Shown here: one piece after another, positions 39,890 through 51,500 of the stretch | Position numbering within the stretch: position 1 is the first letter of the stretch | How the letters are laid out: the number at the start of each line of letters is the position of its first letter | Assembly: GCA_034231615.1 (NCBI GenBank) | Contig: CM067319.1 | Location: 11,728,001 to 11,792,000 of the forward strand | Length of the DNA: 64,000 bases | Direction: 5' to 3' | DNA from: Meghimatium bilineatum | Taxonomy: Eukaryota; Mollusca; Gastropoda; Stylommatophora; Philomycidae | Program-made: the position numbers and the translations under genes | The notes under the pieces: generated by a model | Told to the model about the DNA's origin: nothing | Database searches by the model: none | The model's input: the letters and a program-made list of their open reading frames with translations, nothing else

Positions 39890-42350
39890 GAGTGGTGGTA
39901 ATTAGACATCAAACAAGAAATGGAAAGAATGAACATAAATATATTAGGGATGAGTGAAATGAGATGAACTGGGGCAGGAGAGATACAATCAGATAAATTT
40001 AGTTATGTACTCAGGTGGACAGAAACACGAGATAGGTGTATGCGTATTATTAGACACGTAAATAGAGAAAAAAAACGCTGAAGGGTTTCATGGCAATATC
40101 AGATCGGGTAATATTAGTGAAACTAACAGGAAAACCATTGGATGTTAACATTGTGCATATTTATGAACCCACATCAAGCAGCCCAGAGGAGGACATCAAA
40201 ATTTCTACGAAGAACTATAAATTGCAATGAAACAGTGTAAAAATCATGAAGTAATTATACTGATAGGGGACTTCAACGCAGAAGTAGGTGATACAGAGAT
40301 AAAGAATGTGACTGGAAGATTTGGTTTAGGGGTTAAGAGTGAAAGAGGTGATTTATTGATAGAGTGGGCACAGGCACATAATTTAATAATAGGGAATACA
40401 TGGTTCAAGCAAAACCCAAGATCGCTGTGTACATGGATTAGCCCAGGAGATAATACACGGAATCAAATTGATTACATTTTAGTCTCTAAAAGACATAGAA
40501 ACAGCATTAGATCTATGAAAACATGGCCAGGTGCTGACTGCAACTGTGATCATATTCTACTGGTAGCCAAATTGTGTATAAGATTAAAGAAGATCAAGAG
40601 ATACCAAGAAATATGAAATTAGATTTAGCATTATTGTAATCAGATGCTGACATTAAAGAAAGAACAACATAATTGTACAGAATAGATATAATGACATTGC
40701 AAAAATTAAGAGTATTGAAGATCAATGGGACATGCTAAAACATTCGATAAACCAAACATCTAATGAGATAATACCAAAAGGAAAACCTACATCAAAACAA
40801 AAATGGATGACAGATGAAATATTAGAATTGATGAGCACTAGAAGAAAAAATAAACACAAGATAGAGGAATCTAAAAAATACGTAAGGAGATAAGAGAGAA
40901 ATGCATAGCAGCAAAAGAAAGCTGACTGAACAAGAAATGCACGGAAATAGAATCACATTACAACCAAGACACAACATTACTACATAAGCAAATTGATGTG
41001 ATAACAGGGAAAAGAACGAAAACGGTTACATGGTGTCTTCTTCTTCTTCTGCGATCAGTTTCCTATGCTCATAAGTCTATACAAGAAGTTGGGCAAAATC
41101 CGCAAATTCAGTCGTCAGCAGGAGGTCCTCAGGGTTGCCCCACAGCTTTACCTTCAGATCTGTCTCCTGGGGCCATATTTAGTTCTCATGTCATCGAAGA
41201 GTGGGCATGTCTGCAGAATGTGTTCTGGAGTCTGGGGACCCTTTTGACATGGGCATTGGTCAGTTTAGCCAGCCTTCATTTTGTGGAGATGTGCTTGTAG
41301 TCTGCAGTGTCCTGTTCGGAGTCTAAACAATGTGGTTTGCTGTGACCTGCTTAGCTTTAGAATGGGGTCCTGTGGAAAGTTACTGCCTGTTCTCTGACTC
41401 CATGTATGTTTGTATTTTATTTTGATGAGAGTTTTTGCTTCAGTCAGTGATATTCTATGCTGAAATTGTTCTTTTTTTTTTGCACCTGCTTTTGCCAGTC
41501 TTTCAGCTGCCACATTTCCTGCAATTTCACTCTAGCAGGTATTAAAGTGTGCAGCTGCACTGCAGCACAACGTTATTGTTGGCAGACAGTTGATTTAAAA
41601 GTTCTAGTTGTTCTTCTTTGGAGATCTTTAGGTTCATTTAGGATGGTCTAGAGTACTGACAAGCAATCACACAAGAAGACAATATTAGCTTCTTAGAAAT
41701 TAATCTAAAAAGATCTTTTAGTACAAAGATGGTCAGAATATATCAAAGAACTTTATGATAACAACAGACCCGAGATAAACATACACGATAACGGCGATGG
41801 TCCATTAATACTTGTAGCACAAGTAATGGAGGACATAAGATGCATGAAATATGACAAAGCCCCATGATCAGACAACATCACATTAGAGGAATTAGTAACT
41901 TTAGTTTACTTTAGAGTTGAAATAATCCAAAACCTGCCGAATGATGTATATAACAGTGGAAACATACCCGATGACTTGATGAGATCCATATTTATAGCCT
42001 TACCTAGGAAACCAGGGATCACCGAATGTGAAGAACACCGTACAATCAGCCTCATGATTGTCAAATCATTGCCAAATAACAAAAATACTTCTCAGAATCA
42101 TCATGAAGAGAGTGAGAAACAAAATATAAACAAAAATAAGTCCAGAACAATGTGGCTTCGTAGAGGCAAAGATGCCAACAATGCTATATATATTTTGAGA
42201 ACACTAATTGAGAAGTCTATAGAGGTAAAAACAGATCTGTACCTCTGTTTTATAGACTACACAAAAGCATTTGATAAAGTTAAACATAATATACTCATGC
42301 TAGATAATTTGAACATCGATAGTAAGGATTTCAGAATCATCAATATCAGG
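39890..42350 (+). mobile_element. LINE with endonuclease and partial RT, interrupted
   Basis: Endonuclease part: ERMNINILGMSEMR, VIILIGDFNAEVGDTEIKNV (GDFN motif), NTWFKQNPRSLCTWISPGD, NQIDYILVSKRHRNSI and CNCDHILLVAKL at the SDH position. A spacer rich in stops follows (40620-41030). After an inserted RNH-A piece, RT begins (PDDLMRSIFIALPRKPG-type; LYLCFIDYTKAFDKVKHNIL is motif A at about 42240). The copy stops before motif B at about 42350. Many frameshifts make it inactive. Confidence 0.78.
41040..41680 (-). mobile_element. RNH-A LINE: RNase H end and C-terminus
   Basis: On the minus strand: end of RNase H (ISKEEQLELLNQLSANNNVV; MAAERLAKAGAKK), then LTEAKTLIKIKYKHTWSQRT, FRLRTGHCRLQAHLHKMK and a frame-shifted zinc knuckle, ending in CGCAGAAGAAGAAGAAG. 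It interrupts the LINE at 39890-42350. A TSD was not identified. Confidence 0.78.
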
Positions 42351-42411
42351 TTCGAATTCCAACCAAGCAATTGTACATACGAACCGTGGAAGAAGCATTG
42401 ATAAACTACTA

Positions 42412-42495
42412 AACGTATTTATATTGCCTAGAAAATCATACAGTCAAATAATGCTGGGTTGATGGCTGCGTCCTGAGCATGACGTGCTACCAAAG
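42412..42495 (+). mobile_element. 3' part of the tRNA-derived SINE
   Basis: GTATTTATATTGCCTAG, TGCTGGGTTGATGGCTGCGT and CCTGAGCATGACGTGCTACC match the body and 3' end of the SINE at 21777-21960. The tRNA-like head is missing. Confidence 0.65.
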
Positions 42496-42496
42496 G

Positions 42497-42720
42497 GGGG
42501 GGGGGAGGGGGGTTTGAAGTTGTTGTATAGTTGTTCACAAGGGGAGGGGTTTAAGAAAATTTGTTTTATGGTTGTTGGCAAAGGGAGGGGTTAAGAAATT
42601 TTGTTTTATAGTTGTTGGCAAAGGGGGGGGGGGTTTAAGGTAATTTATTTTATAGTTGTTGGCAAGGGAAGGGTTTAAGAAAATTTGACGTTTACAATAC
42701 CGTATTGTATACACCCATTG
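42497..42720. repeat. Diverged repeat of about 57 bp with long G runs
   Basis: Four to five copies of a unit containing TTTGTTTTATAGTTGTTGGC and AAGG runs of 5-12 G. Several G runs in a row could form quadruplex structures. Poly-C and poly-G runs also occur at 42765 and 42808. Confidence 0.8.
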
Positions 42721-42954
42721 TATTAAGTTTAAACATTTTTATAGAAGTCCAAAACAAATGTGTCCCCCCCCCCTTTTTCTGCTAAAAATATTATGAGAAA
42801 AGGGATTGGGGGGGGGGGAGTAAAATTTATTGGACATAATTAAACAGGGAGGACGGTCTTTGAATTCTAGAATCTTGTTGAAAATTGGCACTAAATTCTT
42901 GACATAATTTATGGACAGCCCTAACAGAAGTGAAATTAGTTCATGTAGAGGAGA

Positions 42955-43862
42955 GAGTAGAACATGAAACACAGGGCGCTAAAGGAGAGCGATAGAACAT
43001 TAAACACAGGGCGCTAAATGAGAGGGATAGAACATTAAACACAGGGCGCTAAAGGAGAGGGATAGAACATTAAACACAGGGCGCTAAAGGAGAGGGATAG
43101 AACATTAAACACAGGGCGCTAAAGGAGAGGGTTGGAACATTAAACACAGGGCGCTAAAGGAGAGCGATACAATATTAAACACAGCGCGCTAAAGGAGAGG
43201 GATAGAACATTAAACACAGGGCGTTAAATGAGAGGGATAGAACATTAAACACAGGGCGCTAAAGGAGAGGGATATAACATTAAACACAGGGCGCTAAAGG
43301 AGAGGCTTGGAACATAAAACACAGGGCGCTAAAGGAGAGAGGTAGAATATTAAACACACGTTAAATGAGAGGGATAGAACATTAAACACATGACGCTAAA
43401 GGAGAGGGGTAGAAAATTAGACAGGACGCTAAAGGAGAGTGATAGAATATTAAACACAGGACGCTAAAGGAGAGGAGTAGAACATTAAACACAGGGAACT
43501 AAAGGAGATGGGTATAACATTAAATACAGAGTGCTAAAGGAGGGGTAGAACATTAAACACAGAGTGCTAAAGGAGAGGGGTATAACATTAAACACAGGGT
43601 GCTAAAGGAAATGGGTAGAACATTAAACACAAGGCGCTAAAGGAGAGGGGTAGAACGCTAAACATAGCGCGCTAAAGGAGAGGGGTAGAACGTTAAACAT
43701 AGCGCGCTAAAGGAGAGGGGTAGAACGTTAAGCATAGCGCGCTAAAGGAGAGGGGTAGAACGTTAACATAGGGCACTAAAGGAGAGGGGTAGAACGTTAA
43801 ATACAAGGCGCTAAAGGAGAGGGGTAAAACATTAAATACAGGGCGCTAAAGGAGAGAGGTTT
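42955..43862. repeat. 35-bp minisatellite, about 26 copies
   Basis: The unit contains GAACATTAAACACAGGGCGC and TAAAGGAGAGGGATA. Divergence rises toward the right, where AGCGCGC and GTAGAACGTTA variants form their own run at 43640-43760. Confidence 0.95.
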
Positions 43863-44894
43863 TACACGGCAAAATTTTTATTTAGCATGTTCATTTTAAA
43901 TTAAACACGGCGCTAAAATTCATAGTATCGGCTTTGTCGAGAGCAGACAAGATATCTGAACATTATGACAACCTTTGTGCAGAAACGTGCTCACGCACGC
44001 CAAAAGAAAAATCACTTATAAAAAAAAACCCTGCAGCAATATCTATTACCATTCGTATGTTTTACTTCTCTCAGACTTTCACGTTCGCGTCTCTGACCAA
44101 AAAAAAAAACCACCACACATCTAGCGGGTTATGCTGTACTAATCACCGCGCGATTTGGCTTGTCTTTTATTCTAACAAAATTCCAGTTTACCCCTTTGCT
44201 TGCAGCTTCAAAATTGTTTCATTTTCCCCACTTTAAATACTTTGTCTACAAAATAAAACAAACAAGAAATAAGAAGCACATGCAGTATTGCATTTCATTA
44301 GCAGCTCAATTGGCTCTCAATGCACACAAGTTATTTGTTTGTGTAGACATTTCTGAACTCGAATGTGTTCAAAATCGGTTATTAAAACTGCATTGATAGC
44401 ACTTACTTTACTCATACAGAATATTGACTGAAATAGAACTAGTCTGAAGGTGAACAAAACTAGTTAGAGATACAACAATATAAACAACCTGAGTTTGGAT
44501 TTTAAAATATGGTAAGTCAGCATAATTTTCTTTGTTTCGTTTTATTTTATTAACGATAAAATTGATGTATTTTTTAGTCCCTCGTTAGTCATGCAGTCAT
44601 GTGGGTTCATATGTACATCTTTCAAAAGTAACGCAATGTACTGTTTGATTTTCCTTGGCTGTCGATATAAAGTGACCAATGATAATCACAAAAAGTGAAA
44701 TAACGTCACCTTTGAGGTTGATTTTCGATGAGACCACAGAACTGTATAACTGTGGTGATTAATTCAAGTGTGTATCTAGAAATATTATGTGCAGGATTTA
44801 AATTCTACACGGCATTACTTATGTTTGAGTATGCAAAATCGGGACTTTTGATTAAATATGTCCTCCTTATGTATATATAACTCAATTGTGTTTC
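43863..44894. other. Unassigned sequence
   Basis: No gene, repeat or RNA recognised in about 1 kb. The longest frame (43934-44236) shows no domain. Confidence 0.45.
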
Positions 44895-44907
44895 AAACAT
44901 ATTTGGT

Positions 44908-45075
44908 CCCGCCGAAGACGGATGTGTTGGGCCATTGGTGCAAATAAAACGGTAACACATGGCATTTCCATTCTCTGGACTTCATTCAACTGGAAATCTT
45001 GTATGACCATCTCCCTGTTACAAGAGAAATCCAGCGGGAGTTTGAGAATGAACGCTGAAGAAGAAGAAGAAGAAG
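44908..45075 (+). mobile_element. S2 retroposon, complete, 13-bp TSD
   Basis: AAACATATTTGGT (44895-44907) and AAACATCTTTGGT (45076-45088) flank it, with one mismatch. It reads CGCCGAAGACGGATGTGTTG, CAAATAAAACGGTAACACAT, CATTCTCTGGACTTCATTC and GAACGCTGAAGAAGAAGAAG. It sits just upstream of RT motif A of the next LINE. Confidence 0.86.
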
Positions 45076-45600
45076 AAACATCTTTGGTAATAAGTTTCAT
45101 AGACTTTCAAAAAGCTTTTGACAGCATACATCGTCCACCGCTTTGGAAATTTCTTAAGATCTAAGGATTTCACCCCCCCCCCCCCAAAAAAAACATATAA
45201 AAAAATAGGCCCCCTAAACATCATAAAAGCACTCTACCAATAACCAATCTACTGCATAAGAAGAGAAACAGGAAACTGAATGGTTCAACGTCGACGCAGG
45301 AGCGAAACGGGGTTGTGTACTGTAGACATTACTGTTTGGAGTAGTCGTCGACTGGATATGCGTAAAACTGTCCAAGATGGAAAACTAGCATCAAATGGCT
45401 CAGAAATATCACCTTAACTGATCTTTTCCTTTTTTACAGAAGACATGGCAACTTAGAACGATACTCACCAACAAACACACGATATAACTGACAAAATATG
45501 CGTATTCGCAAGCTAGATTGGCTTCCAGATCAATACATCCAAATAAATAATTATGGAACTAACCAGCAAACAACATCTCATCAAACAACCAAATATTGGA

Positions 45601-46926
45601 CAAAGTCTTGATTCTTGGTTCTTCATTAGAAACTGGCTTCACAGCACGCGGGACATTCCCATAAGTGCTCCGCCCTCCGCTCCAGCAGCCATCCCAGTGT
45701 ATGTAGACTCATAGTTCCGGTCAGGTGTTGATTGTGTGATCTTCGGGACTTTCCAAAAAAAAAAAACTTTTCCTCCCCTCACCTTTAGATACTCCCATTT
45801 CTAACATTCTCTGTATATGTACGTTCTCAACCTCATTGACATCATCTTCACCTTGAAATGAATTTATTACTGCCTTTATTAAATCTGCTTTATCTCTTCT
45901 CAGCAATGTGCCGTCTATCGCCGCATTGTCTGCCAGTAAGTCGGCTCTCTCGTTTCCTCTGACCCCAGCATGACCAGGGCAGTAATACTCCATGTAATGC
46001 TCTGGACAACTGAGTTGTTCAATAAGTCCCACAATTCTTTTCTTAGCATGAACTTTTCTATCTTGCGCAACATGCTTTGAGAGTCTGTAAGTATTACCGA
46101 GTGGGTTGATATATCAGTTATCAACCAATTAAGAGCTGCTGTAACTCCCTCTATCTCCATCCTCATGCTCGATGTGACAGTAGAATATACTGAACATTTC
46201 TCAACCAACTTCACGCCATTTCTGTAGGCAACAAAACCCCAACCGCTTTTATTTGTGTTTCTGCTAACAGAGCCATCTGAGTATATAATTATGTCTTGTG
46301 GTTTCGAGTGTAGTTGGGCAAGTTCGTGCACTGTATCCTGAGCCCTGACTGCCGTCCATTTTCGACACGCTTTATCTAGTTGTATTATTACTTTAGTCAG
46401 TGATTTCTTCTTCTTCTTCTTCTTCTTCTGCGTTCGTTCTCAAACTCCTGCAGATTAGCAGGATGTAGTCCGGAGAACGGAATGCGTTGTGTCATGGTTT
46501 ACAGCATTGCTGCGATATATGCGCATTTCGGCCTGACACATCCGACTTCAGCATGGCTTTGGGTCACTGACCCTATATGGGATGGGACAGCCAACTCCAT
46601 CCCATAACCTCCTTAGTCGCCTTCTACGTTATGCGTGGAAGGTAAACAGTGTTGCTATTCTTTGCTCCCCTTTCGGGCCCCGGCAACACACGGGCGAGTG
46701 ATTTCTTCTCAGTGTCTACCTCCGCCCATTCACTGCCCTTTCCTATTTCTTCCAATTCACATATTATTCACTGTGTGCCTTCAGCCTCTGACATCCATGA
46801 TCTGCCACGCTTGATACGTTTTCCCTTTGACTCATCTAGACGATGGTGTAATGGGTGGTGGTTGTATTCTGTCACTTTAAGGTACGACTTGACTTGTGCT
46901 ACCTGATGTCACACAATTGTCGCATG
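45601..46926 (-). mobile_element. RNH-C LINE, 5'-truncated, 6-bp TSD
   Basis: ATTGGA occurs at 45595-45600 and 46927-46932; copy B has it once at 47521-47526. On the minus strand it reads LDESKGKRIKRGRSWMSEAE, ELEEIGKGSEWAE, then RNase H: IIIYSDGSVSRNTNKSGWGF, MRMEIEGVTAALNWL, LTDSQSMLRKI and, after a shift, YYCPGHAGVRGNERADLLAD. All four acidic RNase H positions are visible but in two frames. The 3' end is GCCAGTTTCTAATGAAG and AATCAAGACTTTG. An S1 copy sits inside it. Confidence 0.88.
46412..46696 (-). mobile_element. S1 retroposon, complete, 13-bp TSD
   Basis: AGTGATTTCTTCT lies at 46399-46411 and 46697-46709. On the minus strand it begins CGCCCGTGTGTTGCCGGGGC and CCGAAAGGGGAGCAAAGAAT, continues GCATGCTGAAGTCGGATGTG-like and CATTCCGTTCTCCGGACTAC blocks, and ends GAGAACGAACGCAGAAGAAG, about 285 bp. 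This is the best S1 reference copy here. S1 and S2 share their 3' halves. Confidence 0.88.
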
Positions 46927-47217
46927 ATTGGAAAAAGTATCCAGTTTCAATTACCTGGGCAGCGGAATGTTCGTTGATGGTGACTCAACGAAAGAAATAA
47001 ACACACGCATAGCAATCGCAGTAAATGCGTTCACGAAATTAACAAGCTTCTGGAAATATAAAAATCTGAGAAGAAACACCAAGTTAAGACTATTCAACTC
47101 CTGTAATATTTCAGTGCTGACCTATGGAAGTGAGAACTGGAAATCAATGATTTTGCAAAGATGATATAACAAAGTATGCTTGCAATGATGATATAAGAAA
47201 GTATGTTTGCAATGATT

Positions 47218-47757
47218 TCGACGCAGGAGCGATACGGGGTTGTGTACTGTAGACATTACTATTTGGAGTAGTCGTCGACTGGATATGCGTAAAACTGTCC
47301 AAGATGGAAAACTAGCACCAACTGGCTCAGAAATATCACCTTAACTGATATTTTCCTTTTTTACAGAAGACATGGCAACTTTGAACGATACTCACCAACA
47401 AACACACGATATAACTGACAAAATATGCGTATTCGCAAGCTAGATTGGCTTCCAGATCAATACATCCAAATAAATAATTATGGAAAAACCAGCAAACAAC
47501 ATCTCATCAAACAACCAAATATTGGAAAAAGTATCCAGTTTCACTTACCTGGGCAGCGGAATGTTCGTTGATGGTGACTCAACGAAAGAAATACACACAC
47601 GCATAGCAATCGCAGTAAATGAGTTCACGAAATTAACAAGCTTCTGGAAATATAAAAATCTGAGAAGAAACACCAAGTTAAGACTATTCAACTCCTGTAA
47701 TATTTCAGTGCTGACCTATGGAAGTGAGAACTGGAAATCAATGATTTTGCAAAGATG
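47218..47757 (+). mobile_element. LINE copy B, uninterrupted duplicate
   Basis: It repeats 45288-45600 plus 46927-47160 as one continuous stretch, with only scattered base changes (AACGGGG/TACGGGG, CATCAAAT/CACCAACT). It starts at RT motif B and runs through ILEKVSSFTYLGSGMFVDGD to VLTYGSENWKSM. Both copies lead into the same GATGATATAACAAAGTATG repeat, so the duplication included the array edge. Confidence 0.88.
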
Positions 47758-48436
47758 ATATAACAAAGTATGCTTGCAATGATGATATAAGAAAGTATGT
47801 TTGCAATGATGATATAAGAAAGTATGGTTGCAATGATGATATAACAAAGTATGTTTGCAATGTTGATATAACAAAGTATGGTTGCAATGATGATATAGCA
47901 AAGTATGGTTTGCGCATGCGGTTGTGTCTGTGGGTTTCACCAATGGCTCACTAGACAAACTAACGATGCAACAGAAAACCTTAGTAGAAGACATGCCTTT
48001 ATACTGAAGTTATCTTCTTATAGAAGCTTCATGGCGCGTCATCTATACAATCCCGTAGTCGTAACCTTCGATAACAGTTACCATGTTGTTCCGACGGGCC
48101 GACGTTGTGCTTGAACTAGTTACGGGCACGGCGTGGGTGGGCGGAACAACAAAGAAACCTGTCGCATGGGCCAGAGTTGTGCGCTGATGTCGACGTCTGT
48201 ATCGGTGGCATTGGAAATACGATCGAGTCGAATGGCTGCTGGAACAGAGGGCGGAGCACTTATGGGAATGCCCCACGTGCTGTGAGGCCAGTTTTCTAAT
48301 CAAGAATCAAGAAACAAAGTATGGCTGCAATGATGAAATAACAAAGTATGTTTGCAATGATGATATAGCAAAGTATGTTTGCAATGATGATTATAACAAA
48401 ATATGTTTGCAATGAAGATATAACAAAGTATGTATG
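47757..48436. repeat. 27-bp tandem repeat, interrupted
   Basis: Units containing GATGATATAACAAAGTATG and TTTGCAAT run from 47757 to 47908 and again from 48315 to 48436. A short retroposon separates the two parts. Two units also follow LINE copy A at 47160-47210. Confidence 0.92.
47909..48314 (+). mobile_element. 406-bp RNH-C-tailed retroposon, 10-bp TSD
   Basis: CAAAGTATGG lies at 47899-47908 and 48315-48324, both within the tandem array. The element starts TTTGCGCATGCGGTTGTG and ends with the RNH-C terminus (GGAACAGAGGGCGGAGCACT; CTAATCAAGAATCAAGAAA). The first 300 bp do not match RNH-C elsewhere in the window and have no long frame, so it may be a SINE-like passenger using the LINE's tail. 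Confidence 0.75.
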
Positions 48437-48599
48437 AAGCGATTGTGAGAAATCGCTGTTGTCGGAGCGTTTGGTCCACCTTTCGGCTAAGTTTCTAGTT
48501 CTAGAAGTCATGTTCTGATTTGATAAGGGGGAGGGAGTTTGACACCCTCCTTCTCTACGGCTTTGCAAGTCGCAAGAGGCGACTAAGGAGTTTTTGGGT

Positions 48600-51500
48600 C
48601 GGCCTTGGTGTGCTATTCCATATAATATACAAGTTACACATAAGCCACACTGTCTGCTCGACCTGACACCGTTGGATAATGGAGATAGGGATTTGCAGGG
48701 AGTGCAGATCATAATTCGTGGACGAAGATGGAACATTGTTAATATCTATGTTCGAAACTGTTCCCACGTCAAGCCCGAAGACTGGCATGAATGAGTTGGA
48801 AGACCTCCCGGGAAATTGCCTATTAGTGTGCGGAGATTTCAATGCTCGAGATATCGCCCGGGGAAACCCAAATAACAACACACAGGGAATGACACTATGT
48901 AGGGCTCTATTAGAGACTGATCTCACTACTTAATTGTGCCAGAATGACAAGGTTAGCTACCAAAGAGACAGACACAGATTCAAACATTGACCTTGCACTG
49001 GTGTCGTGTCATGGTGAAATGAAAACGATGTGGGTGGCACTGGTTTATCATGGTAGTGACCACCTACCATGCGCGGTAAAAATCACAAAAGTGCAGAACT
49101 GTAGAAATAACAAGAGACAACATTCCTTTAAATATAGGAGCAACGAGGAGTCAATTTTGAGCAAGTTGCGACAATTGACATGGCAAAGAAATACAGTGAG
49201 GCCAAATATACATCAACTCTCATGGTGAACTGAAGAGATAGAGTCTGCATGGGTAAAGAAGAAGCAAAGTGTCAGGGAGTGGCAACATAAGAGACGAAAG
49301 ACACAAGTCACCATGGAAAGCAAAAAAGGATTGGAGCGTACTATGAAGAAGACCATTGAAGCCTTTAAACAAATCGTAAAGAAAGCTAAGAAAGAACGAT
49401 GGGTTAATTTCGCACAAGATGCGGCAGCCGACAGTGCCCTATACAAATGTTGGAAATTACACAAGGCAATGATTCGAAAAACTAACACAAAACTAAACGT
49501 GTGCTTGAAGGACGAGTCGGGGCTAATACTAACCACAGATGTGCAGAAGGGCCGCGCTTTCTTCAGCAGATACCTCCAACAATCAGACCAGAACGATATT
49601 GATGAGCGAAAGACTATAGTGGCCACTTTAACAGCACCGCTGGTAACAAACGATATCGCTGATGAGGAACTGGTCTCTTTGGAGAATGTAAAAGAAGACC
49701 ATAAAGAAAACATCATATGGCTCACCCGATGGAGTACGCTACAGCCTCCTGAAAGATATTGCAGACGACCAGCTTAAAACAATTTTTATTGATTTCAACA
49801 CAAGTCTGAGAACAGGACGCATGGATACACAGCTACCTTCTCCCCCCTGGCAAAGCCAGGCAACGACATCTTCGACATCAAGAATTATCGTATCATCACC
49901 TTACAAAATGTCTACGGCAAGGTGCTGGAGAGGATAATCGCTAGAAGACTGGCATTCGATTTAGAAAATAGAGGCCTACTTCCTGACACTCTATTAAACA
50001 CACATACCGAGGAGAGACATCATCACAAATGCGGCAATCCTCGCCTATGACATCTAAGAGGGATTTCAGGCAAAGGAGGAAAAAGTGGTCGCCGCGGTCG
50101 ACATAGAAAATGATTACAACATAGTCAGCTTTGGCCAGCTAATACATCTGCTAAGTGAATTCAGCATCGACTGGTGGATAATTCGATGGATAGCAATGGT
50201 GTTAATGTCCAGACCTGTTGCTCTGAGATTGGGATCCTGGACATCGGAGATCAGAACTATAGCACCAGGATTACCACAGGGATTGCCACTATCAACTGTA
50301 CTCTTTAACGCATACACGTACAAATATAGTGCAGCTTCAAGACGCTGGGCCGGCAGGATACTAACATATGCGGATGACCTCGTGCTGTACAAGCACGGCA
50401 GAAACAGGAGAGACATGATTGATGACGCCTAGCGTAATCTAGAAGATTTGTCGATTTGGTGTACTAACTACAAGGCAGTTATCAATCCCACCAAGGTAAA
50501 CATTGTCTAATTCTCACTGAACAACAAATTAGTCACAGACACATTATCAGTAGTCTCCTGCATGGGCGTCAACATTGACAGGTTGTAGACAACATTGACA
50601 GGTTGTAGACAACATTGACAGGTTGTAGACAACATTAACAGGTTGTAGACAACATTGACAGGTTGTAGACAACATTGACAGGTTGTAGACAACATTGACA
50701 GGTTGTAGACAACATTGACAGGTTGTAGACAACATTGACAGGTTGTAGACAACATTGACAGGTTGTAGACAACATTGACAGGTTGTAGACTATGAAATAT
50801 CTAGGCATCACTTTTGATAAAAGTCTATCTTTCACGAAACATGTGGACAATATCATTCAGAAAGCTGACAAGGGTGTCAGTGCAGTCAAAATCATGGCAT
50901 CTGCAGATATGCCGCAGCGAACCCTTTTTCAGATGATGCAGGCAGTGGTATTATCTGTGTTGGACTATGGTTTAGGTTTATTGACACTGTTGCAAAGACA
51001 GGTGGATAGATTGGAGAGAGTTCAAAATGAGGCAATGAGAGCTGTCCTAGGATGCATAAGAGATACACTTATCGTGGCCATGAGGTTTCTTCTAGACCTA
51101 CCTAGCATCAAATCAAGACATAAAATAGCCCATGTCAAAGAATACGTCGCCAATAATGATCATCACGTCTTATACCAATCTCTAGACAGCACAAAAAGAA
51201 AGCGAATCAATAGAGGAAGGTCCTGGATGGCAGAAGCGGAAGATACCATACTCAGAGTATGTGAGCTGGAGGAAGTAGGAAGAGGCTGTGAATGGGTGAC
51301 ATTTGGCAAAGAGAGAAAATTATTAACAACAGCGGTGATAAATGAGAAGAGAGTGCCGCGACTGGACTGCCAACAGAACAGAGGAAATAATCCAAGAACT
51401 CATACTGCAGCACTCGAAGCCACACAATAATTAACACAGACGGCTCAGTAACGCAAAAAACAAAAACAAAAAACAGGTGTGATTGACGTTTCGTGGCCTA

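Larger units (their letters stand above)
45082..47165 (+). mobile_element. LINE copy A: RT and post-RT, interrupted
   Basis: SLVISFIDFQKAFDSIHRPP is RT motif A (45085). After frameshifts, NVDAGAKRGCVL is motif B, and FTEDMAT stands where FADD should be. A 1326-bp insertion follows at 45601, after which the LINE resumes at 46927: KVSSFNYLGSGMFVDGDSTK, INTRIAIAVNAFTKLTSFWK and SVLTYGSENWKSM. Copy B at 47218 shows the same LINE without the insertion. Confidence 0.82.
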
